A stretch of DNA of 64,000 nt from Shimia_B sp038525525 (GTDB taxonomy: Bacteria > Pseudomonadota > Alphaproteobacteria > Rhodobacterales > Rhodobacteraceae): assembly GCA_038525525.1 (NCBI GenBank), contig JBCBHO010000002.1, positions 620,001-684,000 of the forward strand, in the 5' to 3' direction. The translations under genes were made by a program, and so were the position numbers. Numbering within the stretch: the stretch's first letter is position 1; every line of letters begins with the position of its first letter. Below, one piece after another: positions 1-8,660 of this stretch. The notes beneath the pieces were generated by a model. It did no database searches and was not told the DNA's origin. It was given only the letters and a program-made list of their open reading frames with translations.

Positions 1-251
1 TGATTGCCAAGTTCGAGGCGACGATGGACGCCATGCAGATCATGAAAGACCGCGCCGACAACGGGATCGAGGCCTATGACCAGATGATCGGTTTCGGCAA
101 CGACGAGGGCAACGCTGTCGTGCAGGCGGGCATCGACGCGCTGGTCGACCAGACACGCAGCATCGAGACGCTGGTGGCGGTTCTTGGTGCGGCAGATATC
201 GCGGTCGAAGGGTCCGATAGCCTCGACAACCCGACAGCGGTGTTCCAATAA
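1..251 (+). CDS. Imelysin-family periplasmic protein, 3' end only
   Basis: The open frame enters from the left edge (first full codon at base 3) and ends at a TAA at 249-251, so only about the last 82 residues are present. The remaining C-terminus carries the features of imelysin (peptidase M75, IrpA-like) proteins: a helix with AYDQMIGFGN, then ALVDQTRSIE and the terminal EGSDSLDNP block. Proteins of this family are iron-regulated and periplasmic or envelope-bound, and are thought to take part in iron uptake. No peptidase activity is implied. It is followed by a di-haem cytochrome, a second imelysin and a DUF1513 gene, a conserved iron-related gene set. Signal peptide and N-terminal motifs lie outside the window. 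Confidence 0.85.
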   Translation, partial: IAKFEATMDAMQIMKDRADNGIEAYDQMIGFGNDEGNAVVQAGIDALVDQTRSIETLVAVLGAADIAVEGSDSLDNPTAVFQ

Positions 252-318
252 TTCCCGGAATTCCCCACTTGCAACATCGCGCGCGCCAGCCCTCTCACCG
301 CGTCGGCCCGAGGTCTCC

Positions 319-1728
319 ATGACGTCGAAATCCGTGTATGGACTTGTCCTGCTCTGTAGTGCGGCCTTGGCCGCGCCTCTTGTGCTTGCGGAAACCAAGG
401 CCGACCGAAAGGCGCGCATTCTCGCGCCCACGGCGGACTTCACGCGCTCTGAGCAGTTTGAGCTTTACCAAGGCGGGTCGGGCACCAACACAGAGCGCTT
501 CGATGGCAACGCCTTCTCGCTCCCTTCGGGCACGTTGAGCTTCGAGGAACGGTCGGATTTTTTCATCGGCAACGGCGTCTTTGATCGTCCTTGGGTGCCT
601 GCGCCATCGTCAACGTTGGCCTCAGATGGACTTGGGCCCTTTTACAATGCGCGGTCTTGCCAAGGGTGCCATATCAAGGATGGGCGCGGCCACCCGCCGG
701 AACCGGGTGACACCAACATGGTGTCGATGCTTTTTGCGCTCAGTAGCCCGATGGGCGGGCCGGATCCGGTCTTCGGCCACCAGTTTCAGGATCAGGCCAT
801 TGCGGGTTTCCTGAGCGAAGGCCGCGTGACCGTCAGCTACGAAACACAGACCTTCACCTATCCAGATGGTCAGACCGTCGACCTGCGCAAACCGATCTAT
901 ACGACCGACGCAGCACTAACGGACGGCATCTCTCTGAATCCCCGCGTCGCGCCGCAGATGATTGGCCTTGGCTTGATCGAGGCCATCGCGGAGGCAGACC
1001 TCGCCGCCCATGCCGATCCCGACGACACGGATGGTGACGGCATCTCGGGCCGGCTGTCGCGGGTAGACGCTGGCGTCGGGCGATTTGGGTGGAAGGCGAT
1101 GGAGCCCACGCTTGTTGCGCAAACGGCGACGGCGTTTTCAAACGATATGGGCTTATCCACGAGGCTGCGGACCATGCCTTGGGGCGATTGCACCGCCGAT
1201 CAAGCCGAGTGCCGCACGGCAGTTCATGGAAACGAGGCCGGCACCTTCGAGATCGCCGATGATCTTCTTGATCTCGCGGCGTTTTACTCAGCGCATCTTG
1301 CTGTGCCCGCGCGCCGAGATATTGACGACCCGGAGGTGCTGCGCGGCAAAGCCCTGTTCTATGCGGCGCAATGCGTGTCCTGCCACGTGCCAAAGTTTGC
1401 GACAGCGGCCGATGCGGCAGAGCCCCTGCGCAACCAATTGATCTGGCCCTACAGTGACTTCCTGCTCCATGACATGGGACCCGGCCTCGCGGATGCAAAC
1501 CCGACGGGGGACGTCGCGGGGGCTGAGTGGCGCACGCCACCACTTTGGGGGATCGGATTGACCGAGACCGTCAGCGGCCACACCTACTTCCTGCACGATG
1601 GCCGCGCTCGTTCGCTGGAAGAGGCCGTGCTGTGGCACGGTGGAGAGGCCGAGGCCGCCCGCGATGCTTTTGCCGCCGCTACCGCGGAAGACCGCGCCGC
1701 CCTAATCGCCTTTTTGGAGAGCCTATGA
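319..1728 (+). CDS. Di-haem cytochrome c family protein (DUF1111, thiol-oxidoreductase-like)
   Basis: 469 residues. The open frame extends upstream, but the ATG at 319 starts a clear Sec signal peptide (hydrophobic VYGLVLLCSAALAAPLVL, cleavage likely after ALA or LAE), so this start is preferred. Two CxxCH haem c sites are visible, C114-QG-CH and C352-VS-CH, the arrangement of the DUF1111 di-haem family related to cytochrome c peroxidases. A Ca-binding-like DPDDTDGDG stretch lies between them. The protein should be periplasmic and carry out electron transfer or oxidation linked to the imelysin iron system. Its last codons overlap the next start (ATGA), which indicates translational coupling. 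The substrate is unknown. Confidence 0.85.
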   Translation: MTSKSVYGLVLLCSAALAAPLVLAETKADRKARILAPTADFTRSEQFELYQGGSGTNTERFDGNAFSLPSGTLSFEERSDFFIGNGVFDRPWVPAPSSTLASDGLGPFYNARSCQGCHIKDGRGHPPEPGDTNMVSMLFALSSPMGGPDPVFGHQFQDQAIAGFLSEGRVTVSYETQTFTYPDGQTVDLRKPIYTTDAALTDGISLNPRVAPQMIGLGLIEAIAEADLAAHADPDDTDGDGISGRLSRVDAGVGRFGWKAMEPTLVAQTATAFSNDMGLSTRLRTMPWGDCTADQAECRTAVHGNEAGTFEIADDLLDLAAFYSAHLAVPARRDIDDPEVLRGKALFYAAQCVSCHVPKFATAADAAEPLRNQLIWPYSDFLLHDMGPGLADANPTGDVAGAEWRTPPLWGIGLTETVSGHTYFLHDGRARSLEEAVLWHGGEAEAARDAFAAATAEDRAALIAFLESL

Positions 1729-2801
1729 TCCGCGTCCTTCTTTGCGCTGTCGCGCTCGCGTTCCCCACGTCCGCGCTGGCCGTTTCCCCGCTGACAGAGG
1801 ACGAGGCCCGTCGCCTGCAGGAGGGCCTGTCCGTCACGGCAGATGAGTTCATCCTGCCAGCCTTCGCGTCCTATGCCGCGGCGATGGGGACGCTGGATGC
1901 GACGCTGTCGGATTATTGCGCTGCCGAGGGCCCAATTGCGGCGGCGCAAGACGCCTATGTCGACGCGTTTCTAGCTTGGCAGCGGGCCAGCATCATTCAG
2001 GTTGGGCCAGTCGGCGAAGCCGAGGGCCCGCTGCGCGTGCAGCTGTGGCCCGATCCCAAAGGGTTTAGCGCCCGCGCCTTAAGGTCCGCCATTCGAGAGG
2101 CGGATGAGGCGCTGCTCGCGCACGGGGCGCTCGAAGGACGGTCGATTGCGCTCACGAACCTCGGCGCGCTCGAACTACTGCTTTTCGATGAGCTCGCAGC
2201 CGGGAGCTATTCCTGCAATCTGGCTGTGGCTGTCGCATCGTACCAGGCTGATTTGGCGGAAAACTTTGCCTCGGCTTGGATCCCTGGCAGCGCGTTTCGG
2301 AAAGCCTATGACACAGCCTACGTGGGCAACGAGCTCTATCCGTCGGTGGATGCGCTGCTGCGTGAGCTCTTGGCGGGGGCCGTGGTCTACACAGATAGGC
2401 TGCGAAAATTCAAACTCGTTCGGGCCCTCGGTACGGCCCCCGGCGAGGCACGGGCAGAGCGGACGGAAGCCAAGCTGGCCGGCGCTGGCCTGCAGAGCAT
2501 CGAGGTGAGCTTTCGGGCGCTGGCAGATTTCTATGACGTTGCTTTCGGCATCTTCGACACCGCGCCGGATATCGGCGGGTCGATGGAATATCTCGTTCTG
2601 ACAGACACGGCCCGCAGCGTCGCGGACAGCCTGACACTCTACGAGGCTCCTCTAACTCAGATTGTCGAGGAAGATGGCGCATCCGCAAACGAAATCCGGC
2701 GGTACGCTGACCTTGTCCTTTTTCACGAGGTTTACCTGAAATCAGGTTTCCTGAGCGCACTCGGTCTCGTCGCCGGGTTTACGGCGGCCGATGGCGACTA
2801 G
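1725..2801 (+). CDS. Imelysin-family protein (second copy)
   Basis: 358 residues. The ATG at 1725 overlaps the stop of the preceding gene (ATGA) and begins a signal peptide (MIRVLLCAVALAFPTSALA). The mature part is largely helical with the imelysin landmarks AYVDAFLAWQRAS, a GPVGEAEGPLRVQLWPD region and a C-terminal SMEYLVLTDTARSVADSL segment. This divergent type pairs with the DUF1111 gene and differs from the canonical imelysin at the window start, which suggests two non-redundant periplasmic iron-binding partners in one operon. It overlaps the following DUF1513 gene by 11 bases. Confidence 0.8.
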   Translation: MIRVLLCAVALAFPTSALAVSPLTEDEARRLQEGLSVTADEFILPAFASYAAAMGTLDATLSDYCAAEGPIAAAQDAYVDAFLAWQRASIIQVGPVGEAEGPLRVQLWPDPKGFSARALRSAIREADEALLAHGALEGRSIALTNLGALELLLFDELAAGSYSCNLAVAVASYQADLAENFASAWIPGSAFRKAYDTAYVGNELYPSVDALLRELLAGAVVYTDRLRKFKLVRALGTAPGEARAERTEAKLAGAGLQSIEVSFRALADFYDVAFGIFDTAPDIGGSMEYLVLTDTARSVADSLTLYEAPLTQIVEEDGASANEIRRYADLVLFHEVYLKSGFLSALGLVAGFTAADGD

Positions 2802-3840
2802 GCGCGAGGTTGTCCAAGGGCTTGCGGTGAGCTTGGCCCTGTCGGCATGCCGCGGCGCCATCGCACAGCCTGCCGAAGACGCCGTCTATGTGGGAGTAGA
2901 GACTTCGGCTGCGACGGGCCTTAGCCAGGCGTCCTTTTTCGCGGGCTCGGGCCGCCGGACAGGACAGGTTACATTGGATTTTCGGGCACACGGGCTCGCT
3001 CAGCACGGGCACATCTTGGTGGTATTCCCCCGGCGTCCCGGCAATCGGTTCGCGGTGGTGGACCTGTCCAGTTTAGAGGTGCGCGCCGTGGTATCTGCGC
3101 CCACCCAACGCCACTTCTATGGCCACGGCGCGCTGACACTGGATGGTCGGACCTTGCTTGTCGCGGAAAACGATCTCGGCACACTGCAGGGGCACATTGG
3201 GCTCTACGACATTGGCGCGCAGCCCGTTCGGATAGGCTCCCTCGCGTTACCGGGTGCAGGCCCTCATGAGATCATCCGCGCAGCAGATCGGGACAGTTTC
3301 TACATCGCGCTTGGCGGGTTGGAGACGCATCCAGCCTACGGGCGCACGCCGCTCAACCTGGATGACTTTCGCAGTCAGATCCTCAGGCTCGATCTGTCAT
3401 CGGCCTCGGTGTCGCCGCTCGGCGTATGGGACACAGCGCGTGGTGTTTCCTTGCGCCATCTGGCAGCAGACGGACACGGAAACCTCGTTGTCGGCGGGCA
3501 GGTCGTCACCGGTGCCCCGCACACTCGGGATGTTCTGTGGGTTTTGACGCCGAATGGGACGACGCAGATTGAGACGCACGGGCAATTGCAAGGCTACACG
3601 TCGTCGGTCAGCGCCCATGGTCGGACTGCAATCGTGACGTCCAAGAAGTCCGGTCAGGCCCTGGTCGTCGAGAATGGAGAGGTGGTCAGGACCGTGGCTG
3701 CAAACGGTGCCTCAGGCGCTGGTCTGAGCCGCGGCCTCGTCGCCGTGTCTGGGTACCAGAAACTCATCCTGAACGATGCGGCCATCCCTGTGACACCGCA
3801 GTACGAATTCGACAATCATGGTTTGGCTCTGACCTCGTAG
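2791..3840 (+). CDS. DUF1513 family periplasmic protein
   Basis: 349 residues. The N-terminus (MATRREVVQGLAVSLALSAC) has a basic RR pair and a short hydrophobic core, compatible with a Tat or Sec signal. The C at residue 20 is not in an ideal lipobox. The rest looks like a beta-propeller: repeated short strands, GHGALTLDGRTLLVAEND, GAGPHEIIRAAD and HGLALTS near the end, as in DUF1513. In Rhodobacterales and Pseudomonas this family is the last gene of imelysin/DUF1111 operons, so a role in periplasmic iron handling is inferred from context. The start overlaps the preceding imelysin stop by 11 bases. No catalytic residues can be assigned. Confidence 0.78.
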   Translation: MATRREVVQGLAVSLALSACRGAIAQPAEDAVYVGVETSAATGLSQASFFAGSGRRTGQVTLDFRAHGLAQHGHILVVFPRRPGNRFAVVDLSSLEVRAVVSAPTQRHFYGHGALTLDGRTLLVAENDLGTLQGHIGLYDIGAQPVRIGSLALPGAGPHEIIRAADRDSFYIALGGLETHPAYGRTPLNLDDFRSQILRLDLSSASVSPLGVWDTARGVSLRHLAADGHGNLVVGGQVVTGAPHTRDVLWVLTPNGTTQIETHGQLQGYTSSVSAHGRTAIVTSKKSGQALVVENGEVVRTVAANGASGAGLSRGLVAVSGYQKLILNDAAIPVTPQYEFDNHGLALTS

Positions 3841-4192
3841 GAAGAGGCCAACCGGCCAAAAGAAGACCAAAAGCTGAACCGTTCCGATCTAACCTAGCCT
3901 AGCCTAAGCCAGGCGGATTAATGGAATTTGCACTTGCCGCGAACGGCTGGTTCGACGGCCCGGACCGCAGCATGGCAATAGGTGCCTAGGGCGGGCATGG
4001 GCTGTCTCATGATGCGGCAGAGAGCTGGTGGGTCGAGGAATGTGGCGATGAACTCTGGGCTTTCGCCTGACCCGCCTCTCTACATTTCGCCTCCATCCCT
4101 CCAGATATCAGGCCAACGCCCTTCAGGCTTGATGTCGGGCATTGGCTTCCTCGTTCCGCCTTATCGTCGCAGCGGTATTTGCTCATTGTTGG
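3841..4192. other. Intergenic region between convergent operons, no supported gene
   Basis: 352 bases between the DUF1513 stop and the end of the ABC permease gene. No strong terminator hairpin was seen. A short tandem of TAGCC/CTAGC units lies near 3890-3905. A 22-codon frame at 3921-3989 (starting MEFALAANGW) reads like protein sequence and could be a gene scrap, but is too short to identify. Confidence 0.4.
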
Positions 4193-5821
4193 TTAGTCTA
4201 TGGTTTCTGCGACCGCGAAACGCCGGAAGGCAAATTGCATTGCGACCAGTGTCAGAAGACCGATCACCGTCAATGTCAGCCAACTGGCCAAGCCAGGCAG
4301 CACCAATGTGGCTCCTATCATTCTGAACACCACGAGCCCCACGGCAAGGGATGCCACGATCGCGGCGAAGACGAAGACGGTTTTCGCGATGAACTCGACA
4401 ATTGATCGACCAAGGAATTCAAAGTCAGCCCGCCCCATCGCAACGAGCTTTGTCGGGAACAGAAGATGCACCGTGTTCTCGACCGCTTGTATGAGAAACG
4501 TTAACGGAAGCGCGAACGCCGCCAAGACCAGTGCAACGCCTGGGGTGATGCTCGCCTCGAAGACCATCGCACTCGCGATCAGCACCAGTGTGATGCCATA
4601 GGCCAGCAGCGTCTGGACAACAAGCTGGCCGGCGCAGATGCGCCAGGGTGCGATGGGCAGTGTCTTGTAGATTTCCATCCGGCTGAGGTCGCCGCGAAAA
4701 TCACAGACCAGATTGCGCGGCAGGATGAAGGCGATGAAGATATAGATAATCATCATCGTCTGTTCTTGCGTCACCGGCGTGCCGAAGACCGCAGAGACCG
4801 GAGCAATGGAGGCAGCAAGACCAGCAAAGACAAGGATGGGCTTGAGCGCGTTCCGCAGGGCGTTGAGTGCTTGCCGCATGGCGATGGGCCCCATGCCGCC
4901 GAGCAAGGGCGCATAGCGCACCGAGCGGACCTCGGCCCGCTCCGTCGCCCAGAAGGACCCGCCTTGCTTGATGCGTTCCCATCGGCTGCTGAGACGGGCA
5001 TTCTCGGCAAGGGAGCGATCGGTCGTGCGCGCGTCGAGCACGATGACAGCCCGCAAGAGCGCCGCATTGATGACGATCGCGGCGAGCGCCCAAAGGGCCA
5101 TTCCTGACAGCGAAGATGCCACGAAAAGCTCGGCGAATACGATGTAGGGGATCAGGATTATGGTTCCGATCCACGAATGCCTGAACTCGGCGAGAAGATC
5201 GAGAACCCCGAGGTCGGCTGAGACCCAAGCATACAGCATGGCCGCGGCCACGATGACGCAAAGACCCGCCAGGACGGGCCACTTCATTTTTGCGTAAGGG
5301 CTGCCATCGAACGCATGCCCGACCATGCTGATGACGGCGCTGTTCAACTGAACGAATACAAGCGTCAGAAGCGTGGCAATAAACACGGGCAGGATCGCCG
5401 CTGGCTCCGGCTGCACAAGGACGGTCACGAACACGCTGCTCAAGGCCACGCCCGCGACATAGGCCGCGAACTTGTAAAGGATCAGGTCCCGTCGGCGAAA
5501 CGGCCCGGTAAAGAGAAAGTTGATCTCGTTCGGCGAGAAATGAAACGTCGGGCCGGTCGTCATAACCACGGTGAGAAGCGAGAGGCCAAGCATGGTGAGC
5601 GGCATGAAGGTCAGGATCTGCGCGCCCATGGCTTGCCGGTCCAGCGCCCCTGTTCCGAAGAGCCCCGCATCCGAGGCACTGTTTGAGGCGATCAAGAACC
5701 AGATGATCCCCCCGAATGCGAGAGAAAACAGCAGGCCGCGCAGACTTGCGAGCTGGAGGACGCGCTGGCGCAGGCCGCCCCGCAGGCGCAACATCAGAAG
5801 TTGGGAGAGTGCAGCATCCAT
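4193..5821 (-). CDS. ABC exporter permease, 542 aa
   Basis: Integral membrane protein with roughly 12 hydrophobic segments and two similar halves. The N-terminal half contains SPNEINFLFTGPFRRRDLILYK and the second half IAFILPRNLVCDFRGDLSRMEIYKTLPIAP, typical of the putative ABC-exporter membrane family that recognises a transporter-hub cytoplasmic loop. It lies 3 bases downstream of the ATPase gene on the same strand and so forms the membrane partner of that two-gene exporter. The substrate cannot be read from sequence. The gene is complete. Confidence 0.75.
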   Translation of the reverse strand: MDAALSQLLMLRLRGGLRQRVLQLASLRGLLFSLAFGGIIWFLIASNSASDAGLFGTGALDRQAMGAQILTFMPLTMLGLSLLTVVMTTGPTFHFSPNEINFLFTGPFRRRDLILYKFAAYVAGVALSSVFVTVLVQPEPAAILPVFIATLLTLVFVQLNSAVISMVGHAFDGSPYAKMKWPVLAGLCVIVAAAMLYAWVSADLGVLDLLAEFRHSWIGTIILIPYIVFAELFVASSLSGMALWALAAIVINAALLRAVIVLDARTTDRSLAENARLSSRWERIKQGGSFWATERAEVRSVRYAPLLGGMGPIAMRQALNALRNALKPILVFAGLAASIAPVSAVFGTPVTQEQTMMIIYIFIAFILPRNLVCDFRGDLSRMEIYKTLPIAPWRICAGQLVVQTLLAYGITLVLIASAMVFEASITPGVALVLAAFALPLTFLIQAVENTVHLLFPTKLVAMGRADFEFLGRSIVEFIAKTVFVFAAIVASLAVGLVVFRMIGATLVLPGLASWLTLTVIGLLTLVAMQFAFRRFAVAETID

Positions 5822-5824
5822 GAC

Positions 5825-6595
5825 CTAGAGCACCGCTGTCTTTTGGCTTTGCGCGGACGCTTGCGTGATTGAGAAATACACTTCTTCAAGAGCAGACGTG
5901 CTGTCGGTATGGCCAACTTCGGCCAGCAGGTCTTCCATCGTGCCAAATCGGCGGCACTCGCCAAGGTTCAGCACCATGATATGGGTGCACAAATTCTCGA
6001 ACAGGCTCAAAAGGTGCGAGCTGATAATGATGGAAGCGCCAGCCCGCGCGCGGTCGCGGATGGCCTCCTGGATCCCCCGGATCCCTTGAGGATCAAGGCC
6101 TGTCAGCGGTTCATCGAAGAGGATCACTTTCGGGTCGTGCAGGAAGGCACTGGCGATCGCCACCTTCTGGCGCATACCCCGTGACAGATTATGGACGAGC
6201 GTATCGCGCTTATGCGTGAGCTCAAACGACGCGAGGAGCGCTTCGGCGTCCGCTTCAAAGTCTGGGAGCTTGTAAGCTGCCGCCGTGAATGCCAGGTGCT
6301 CCCAAACCGTCATGGTGTCGAAGAGCCGTGGATCATCCGGAATGTAGCCCAGGTTTTTCTTGGCCTCGATGGGCGCAAGGGCCACGTCGTGGCCAGCAAC
6401 CAAGAGTTGCCCCGAGCTGGGCGGGATGATGCCGGACAACGTCCGAAGGGTCGTCGTCTTGCCAGCCCCATTGGGCCCGAGCAATCCTAAGATTTGCCCC
6501 GGTTCGACCGAGAAGCTGAGGTTTTTGACGGCCGTGAAGCCTTTGTACTGCTTGGTGAAATTCGTGACTGTGATCATCTGCTCTTTGCTCAACAC
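5825..6595 (-). CDS. ABC transporter ATP-binding protein
   Basis: 256 residues from a GTG at 6595; an ATG at 6577 (MITVTNF) is an equally plausible start. All nucleotide-binding elements are present: Walker A GPNGAGKTT (residues 40-48), signature LSRGMRQK (137-144), Walker B VILFDEP (157-163) followed by the D-loop, and an H-loop in SSHLLS. The architecture matches ABC-2/exporter-type ATPases with a short C-terminal extension. It is directly upstream of the 542-residue permease with only 3 bases between them, so the two should be co-transcribed as an export system of unknown substrate. Confidence 0.9.
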   Translation of the reverse strand: MLSKEQMITVTNFTKQYKGFTAVKNLSFSVEPGQILGLLGPNGAGKTTTLRTLSGIIPPSSGQLLVAGHDVALAPIEAKKNLGYIPDDPRLFDTMTVWEHLAFTAAAYKLPDFEADAEALLASFELTHKRDTLVHNLSRGMRQKVAIASAFLHDPKVILFDEPLTGLDPQGIRGIQEAIRDRARAGASIIISSHLLSLFENLCTHIMVLNLGECRRFGTMEDLLAEVGHTDSTSALEEVYFSITQASAQSQKTAVL

Positions 6596-7121
6596 TCTCC
6601 GTTTCGCCGACGGCTCAGTGGGCTGGCATATGCTCCAGCACCGCTAAGCCCTCGGTCCCTCGCACCAGATCATGTCAAATCTAAGGTCCGGCCGGTCCCT
6701 GCCCGAGATCACTGCGTCCGGAGCAAAGCGGAGGTTGAGACGTCCGCAGTCCCGTGAGCAAAGCCTTTCTCGGAGTGTACGCTCGCTGTGAACGTCCGCT
6801 CTGCGGGCAAGTCGACCTTGAACGGTGGCGTGAGATGCTGCGGCGTTGCCCGTACACCGGCCATTTGCTGCGAAGGCACAGGTGAGGCGTTATCGAACTT
6901 AGGGTCCGCCGGGATTTGCTGTCTTAGGCGGCAGCCGCGCAGCAATACTTTGGGCAAATCACTCAGATGCCCGCGAACGGAAAACACGCCAACGAGTGCG
7001 TTGAAGAGTTGGTTGTTTATTCAAGAGTTTAGCGCACGCAACGGCAGGTTACGCAGACACCTCGCGCGGGGAGCTTAATCGTATTTTCGGTCACCTTGCG
7101 GGGCTCTGGTTGAACCGGCGG
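6596..7121. other. 526-base non-coding gap
   Basis: The gap separates the ABC exporter from the tricarballylate-type dehydrogenase gene. Frames in it are short and lack ribosome binding sites and recognisable domains. A minus-strand frame at 6709-6987 (92 codons) has a basic, Ser/Thr-rich, non-domain-like translation, so I treat it as chance or decayed sequence. GGACGT/CGTCCGC words recur at about 6720-6800. The promoter of the exporter should lie at the left end of this gap, reading leftward. Confidence 0.4.
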
Positions 7122-8597
7122 TCAGACTTCACTTGCGCCTGCGGCTGATCCCGCGAGCCGGCCGAAGACCGCGCCAGAGGTAAGACCGGAGCCGCCCGGG
7201 TAGCCCTCGAAGAAGACACCGCCGACCATTTCTCCTGCGGCGAAGAGGCCGGGGATGGGGGCTTGGGTCCGGGACAGGACACGCCCCGCATCGTCGACCT
7301 TAAGGCCGCCATAGGTGAACGTGATGCCGCCAGTGACAGGATAGGCGCGGAACGGGGCGGTGTCGATTTTCTGCGCCCAGTTTGATTTCGGGAGCGCAAG
7401 GCCTTGGGTGCCCTTGCCGTCGAGCGCGGTGGGGTCGAACGGCGTCTCGTCGTCGATGGCCTCGTTATAAGCGGCGAGGGTCTGGCGGACGCCGGCAGGG
7501 TCCACGCCGTCGAGTTTGCCGATGAGTTCTTCGAGTGTGTCGGCCTCCACGAAATGGGCGTCATGGAAACGGTATTCCGCGTAGAGGAGGTCTTCCACCT
7601 TGGCGTCGAAGATCTGCCACGCGAAGTGGCCGGGCTGGTCGAGCACGGCTTTGCCGAATTGGGCATAGGTGTAGTTACGGAAGTTCTCGCCTTCGTCGAC
7701 GAACCGGTTCCCGTCGGCGTTCACCATGATCCCGAGGAAATAGCAGATCTTGCGATAATTCTTGCGGTCCCCGGCGGGCAGGTCGAGGCCGCCATAGTCA
7801 GCCATGTGCAGGTCCATCGGCGTTGCGTGGCAGCTGTCGATCAGGCCATATCTCTGTGCGCCCAGATCGCGCGCCATGACGAACCCGTCGCCGGTGTTCA
7901 TCGGCGTGCCGCGGACCTTGGCCTTGTCCCAGTTGCCGCCCATCCAGGTGCGCCGTAGCTCTTTGTTAGCCTCAAAGCCGCCGCAGGCCAGAACGACGGC
8001 ATCCGCTTCGATCGCTTCATCTTCGACACGGACGCCCGCGACGCGACCTTCGTCGACGATGAGGCCAGTGACGCCCGCGTTGTAGCGGATGACCCCGCCC
8101 ATGCGCTGAAAGGCGGTGATTTCCATGTCGAAGAGGCCCACACCTTCGTTCTCCGCAGCCAGTGTCAAACCACCCCAGAAGACATGCCGCCCGTCCTTCT
8201 CGAAGCTCTGGCGGCTGTAGATTGGCTCGAACTTCACGCCATGGGAGCCGAGCCATTGCATGGCCGCAAGGGACGAGCCGATGAGCCGCTCTTGCTCCTC
8301 GGAGAGTGGCCGCCCGCCATTGAACATCAAAAGGTCTTCGGCGAACTTGGCTGTGCTGTAACCGCCGAAATCCGTGATCGCGAGACGCGGATCATTCGGA
8401 TCCTTCAGGAGCGGCAAGAGGTCCTCGGCTCCATCATAGGCAAAGCGCATAGCGCCGGCGGTGTACTTCGTGTTCCCTCCCGCGAGTGCTTCATCCGCCT
8501 TTTCCAGCATTAGGACGTTTGCGCCCGCCTCCAAGGCGGCGATCCCTGCGCAGAGCGCGGCGTTTCCCGAACCGACGATGACGACCTTCTTTGACAT
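7122..8597 (-). CDS. tcuA: FAD-dependent tricarballylate dehydrogenase-like protein (TcuA family)
   Basis: 491 residues, soluble. The N-terminus has the dinucleotide-binding signature VVIVGSGNAALCAG (G9-x-G11), then the FAD contact region GGNTKYTAGAMRF. The C-terminal FAD motif is GLFAAGEMVGG followed by GYPGGSGLTSGAVFGR. These are marks of the fumarate-reductase/succinate-dehydrogenase flavoprotein superfamily, and the whole-length pattern best matches TcuA, which oxidises tricarballylate to cis-aconitate. No TcuB (the partner that reoxidises FADH2 in Salmonella) is seen nearby. Divergent from a GntR gene with a perfect palindrome between them, and next to a Tct transporter and a PrpF-type isomerase, which supports tricarboxylate catabolism. 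The exact substrate is inferred. Confidence 0.75.
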   Translation of the reverse strand: MSKKVVIVGSGNAALCAGIAALEAGANVLMLEKADEALAGGNTKYTAGAMRFAYDGAEDLLPLLKDPNDPRLAITDFGGYSTAKFAEDLLMFNGGRPLSEEQERLIGSSLAAMQWLGSHGVKFEPIYSRQSFEKDGRHVFWGGLTLAAENEGVGLFDMEITAFQRMGGVIRYNAGVTGLIVDEGRVAGVRVEDEAIEADAVVLACGGFEANKELRRTWMGGNWDKAKVRGTPMNTGDGFVMARDLGAQRYGLIDSCHATPMDLHMADYGGLDLPAGDRKNYRKICYFLGIMVNADGNRFVDEGENFRNYTYAQFGKAVLDQPGHFAWQIFDAKVEDLLYAEYRFHDAHFVEADTLEELIGKLDGVDPAGVRQTLAAYNEAIDDETPFDPTALDGKGTQGLALPKSNWAQKIDTAPFRAYPVTGGITFTYGGLKVDDAGRVLSRTQAPIPGLFAAGEMVGGVFFEGYPGGSGLTSGAVFGRLAGSAAGASEV

Positions 8598-8621
8598 GGG
8601 TGCTCCTCCTGATTACAAGTT

Positions 8622-8641
8622 TTGTATCCAACTGGATACAA
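8622..8641. promoter_or_regulatory. Palindromic operator in the tcuA/GntR divergent promoter
   Basis: TTGTATCC-AACT-GGATACAA is a perfect 8-bp inverted repeat with a 4-bp spacer, lying between the divergent tcuA start (8597) and the GntR start (8661). FCD-subfamily GntR proteins commonly bind short palindromes in their own divergent promoters. I infer that the adjacent GntR regulator binds here and controls both directions. Confidence 0.75.
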
Positions 8642-8660
8642 TTTGCAAGGGAGCCAAATC

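Noticed and set aside
6709..6987. 92-codon minus-strand frame in the 6.6-7.1 kb gap
   Set aside because: No start signal, no domain, composition unlike neighbouring proteins.
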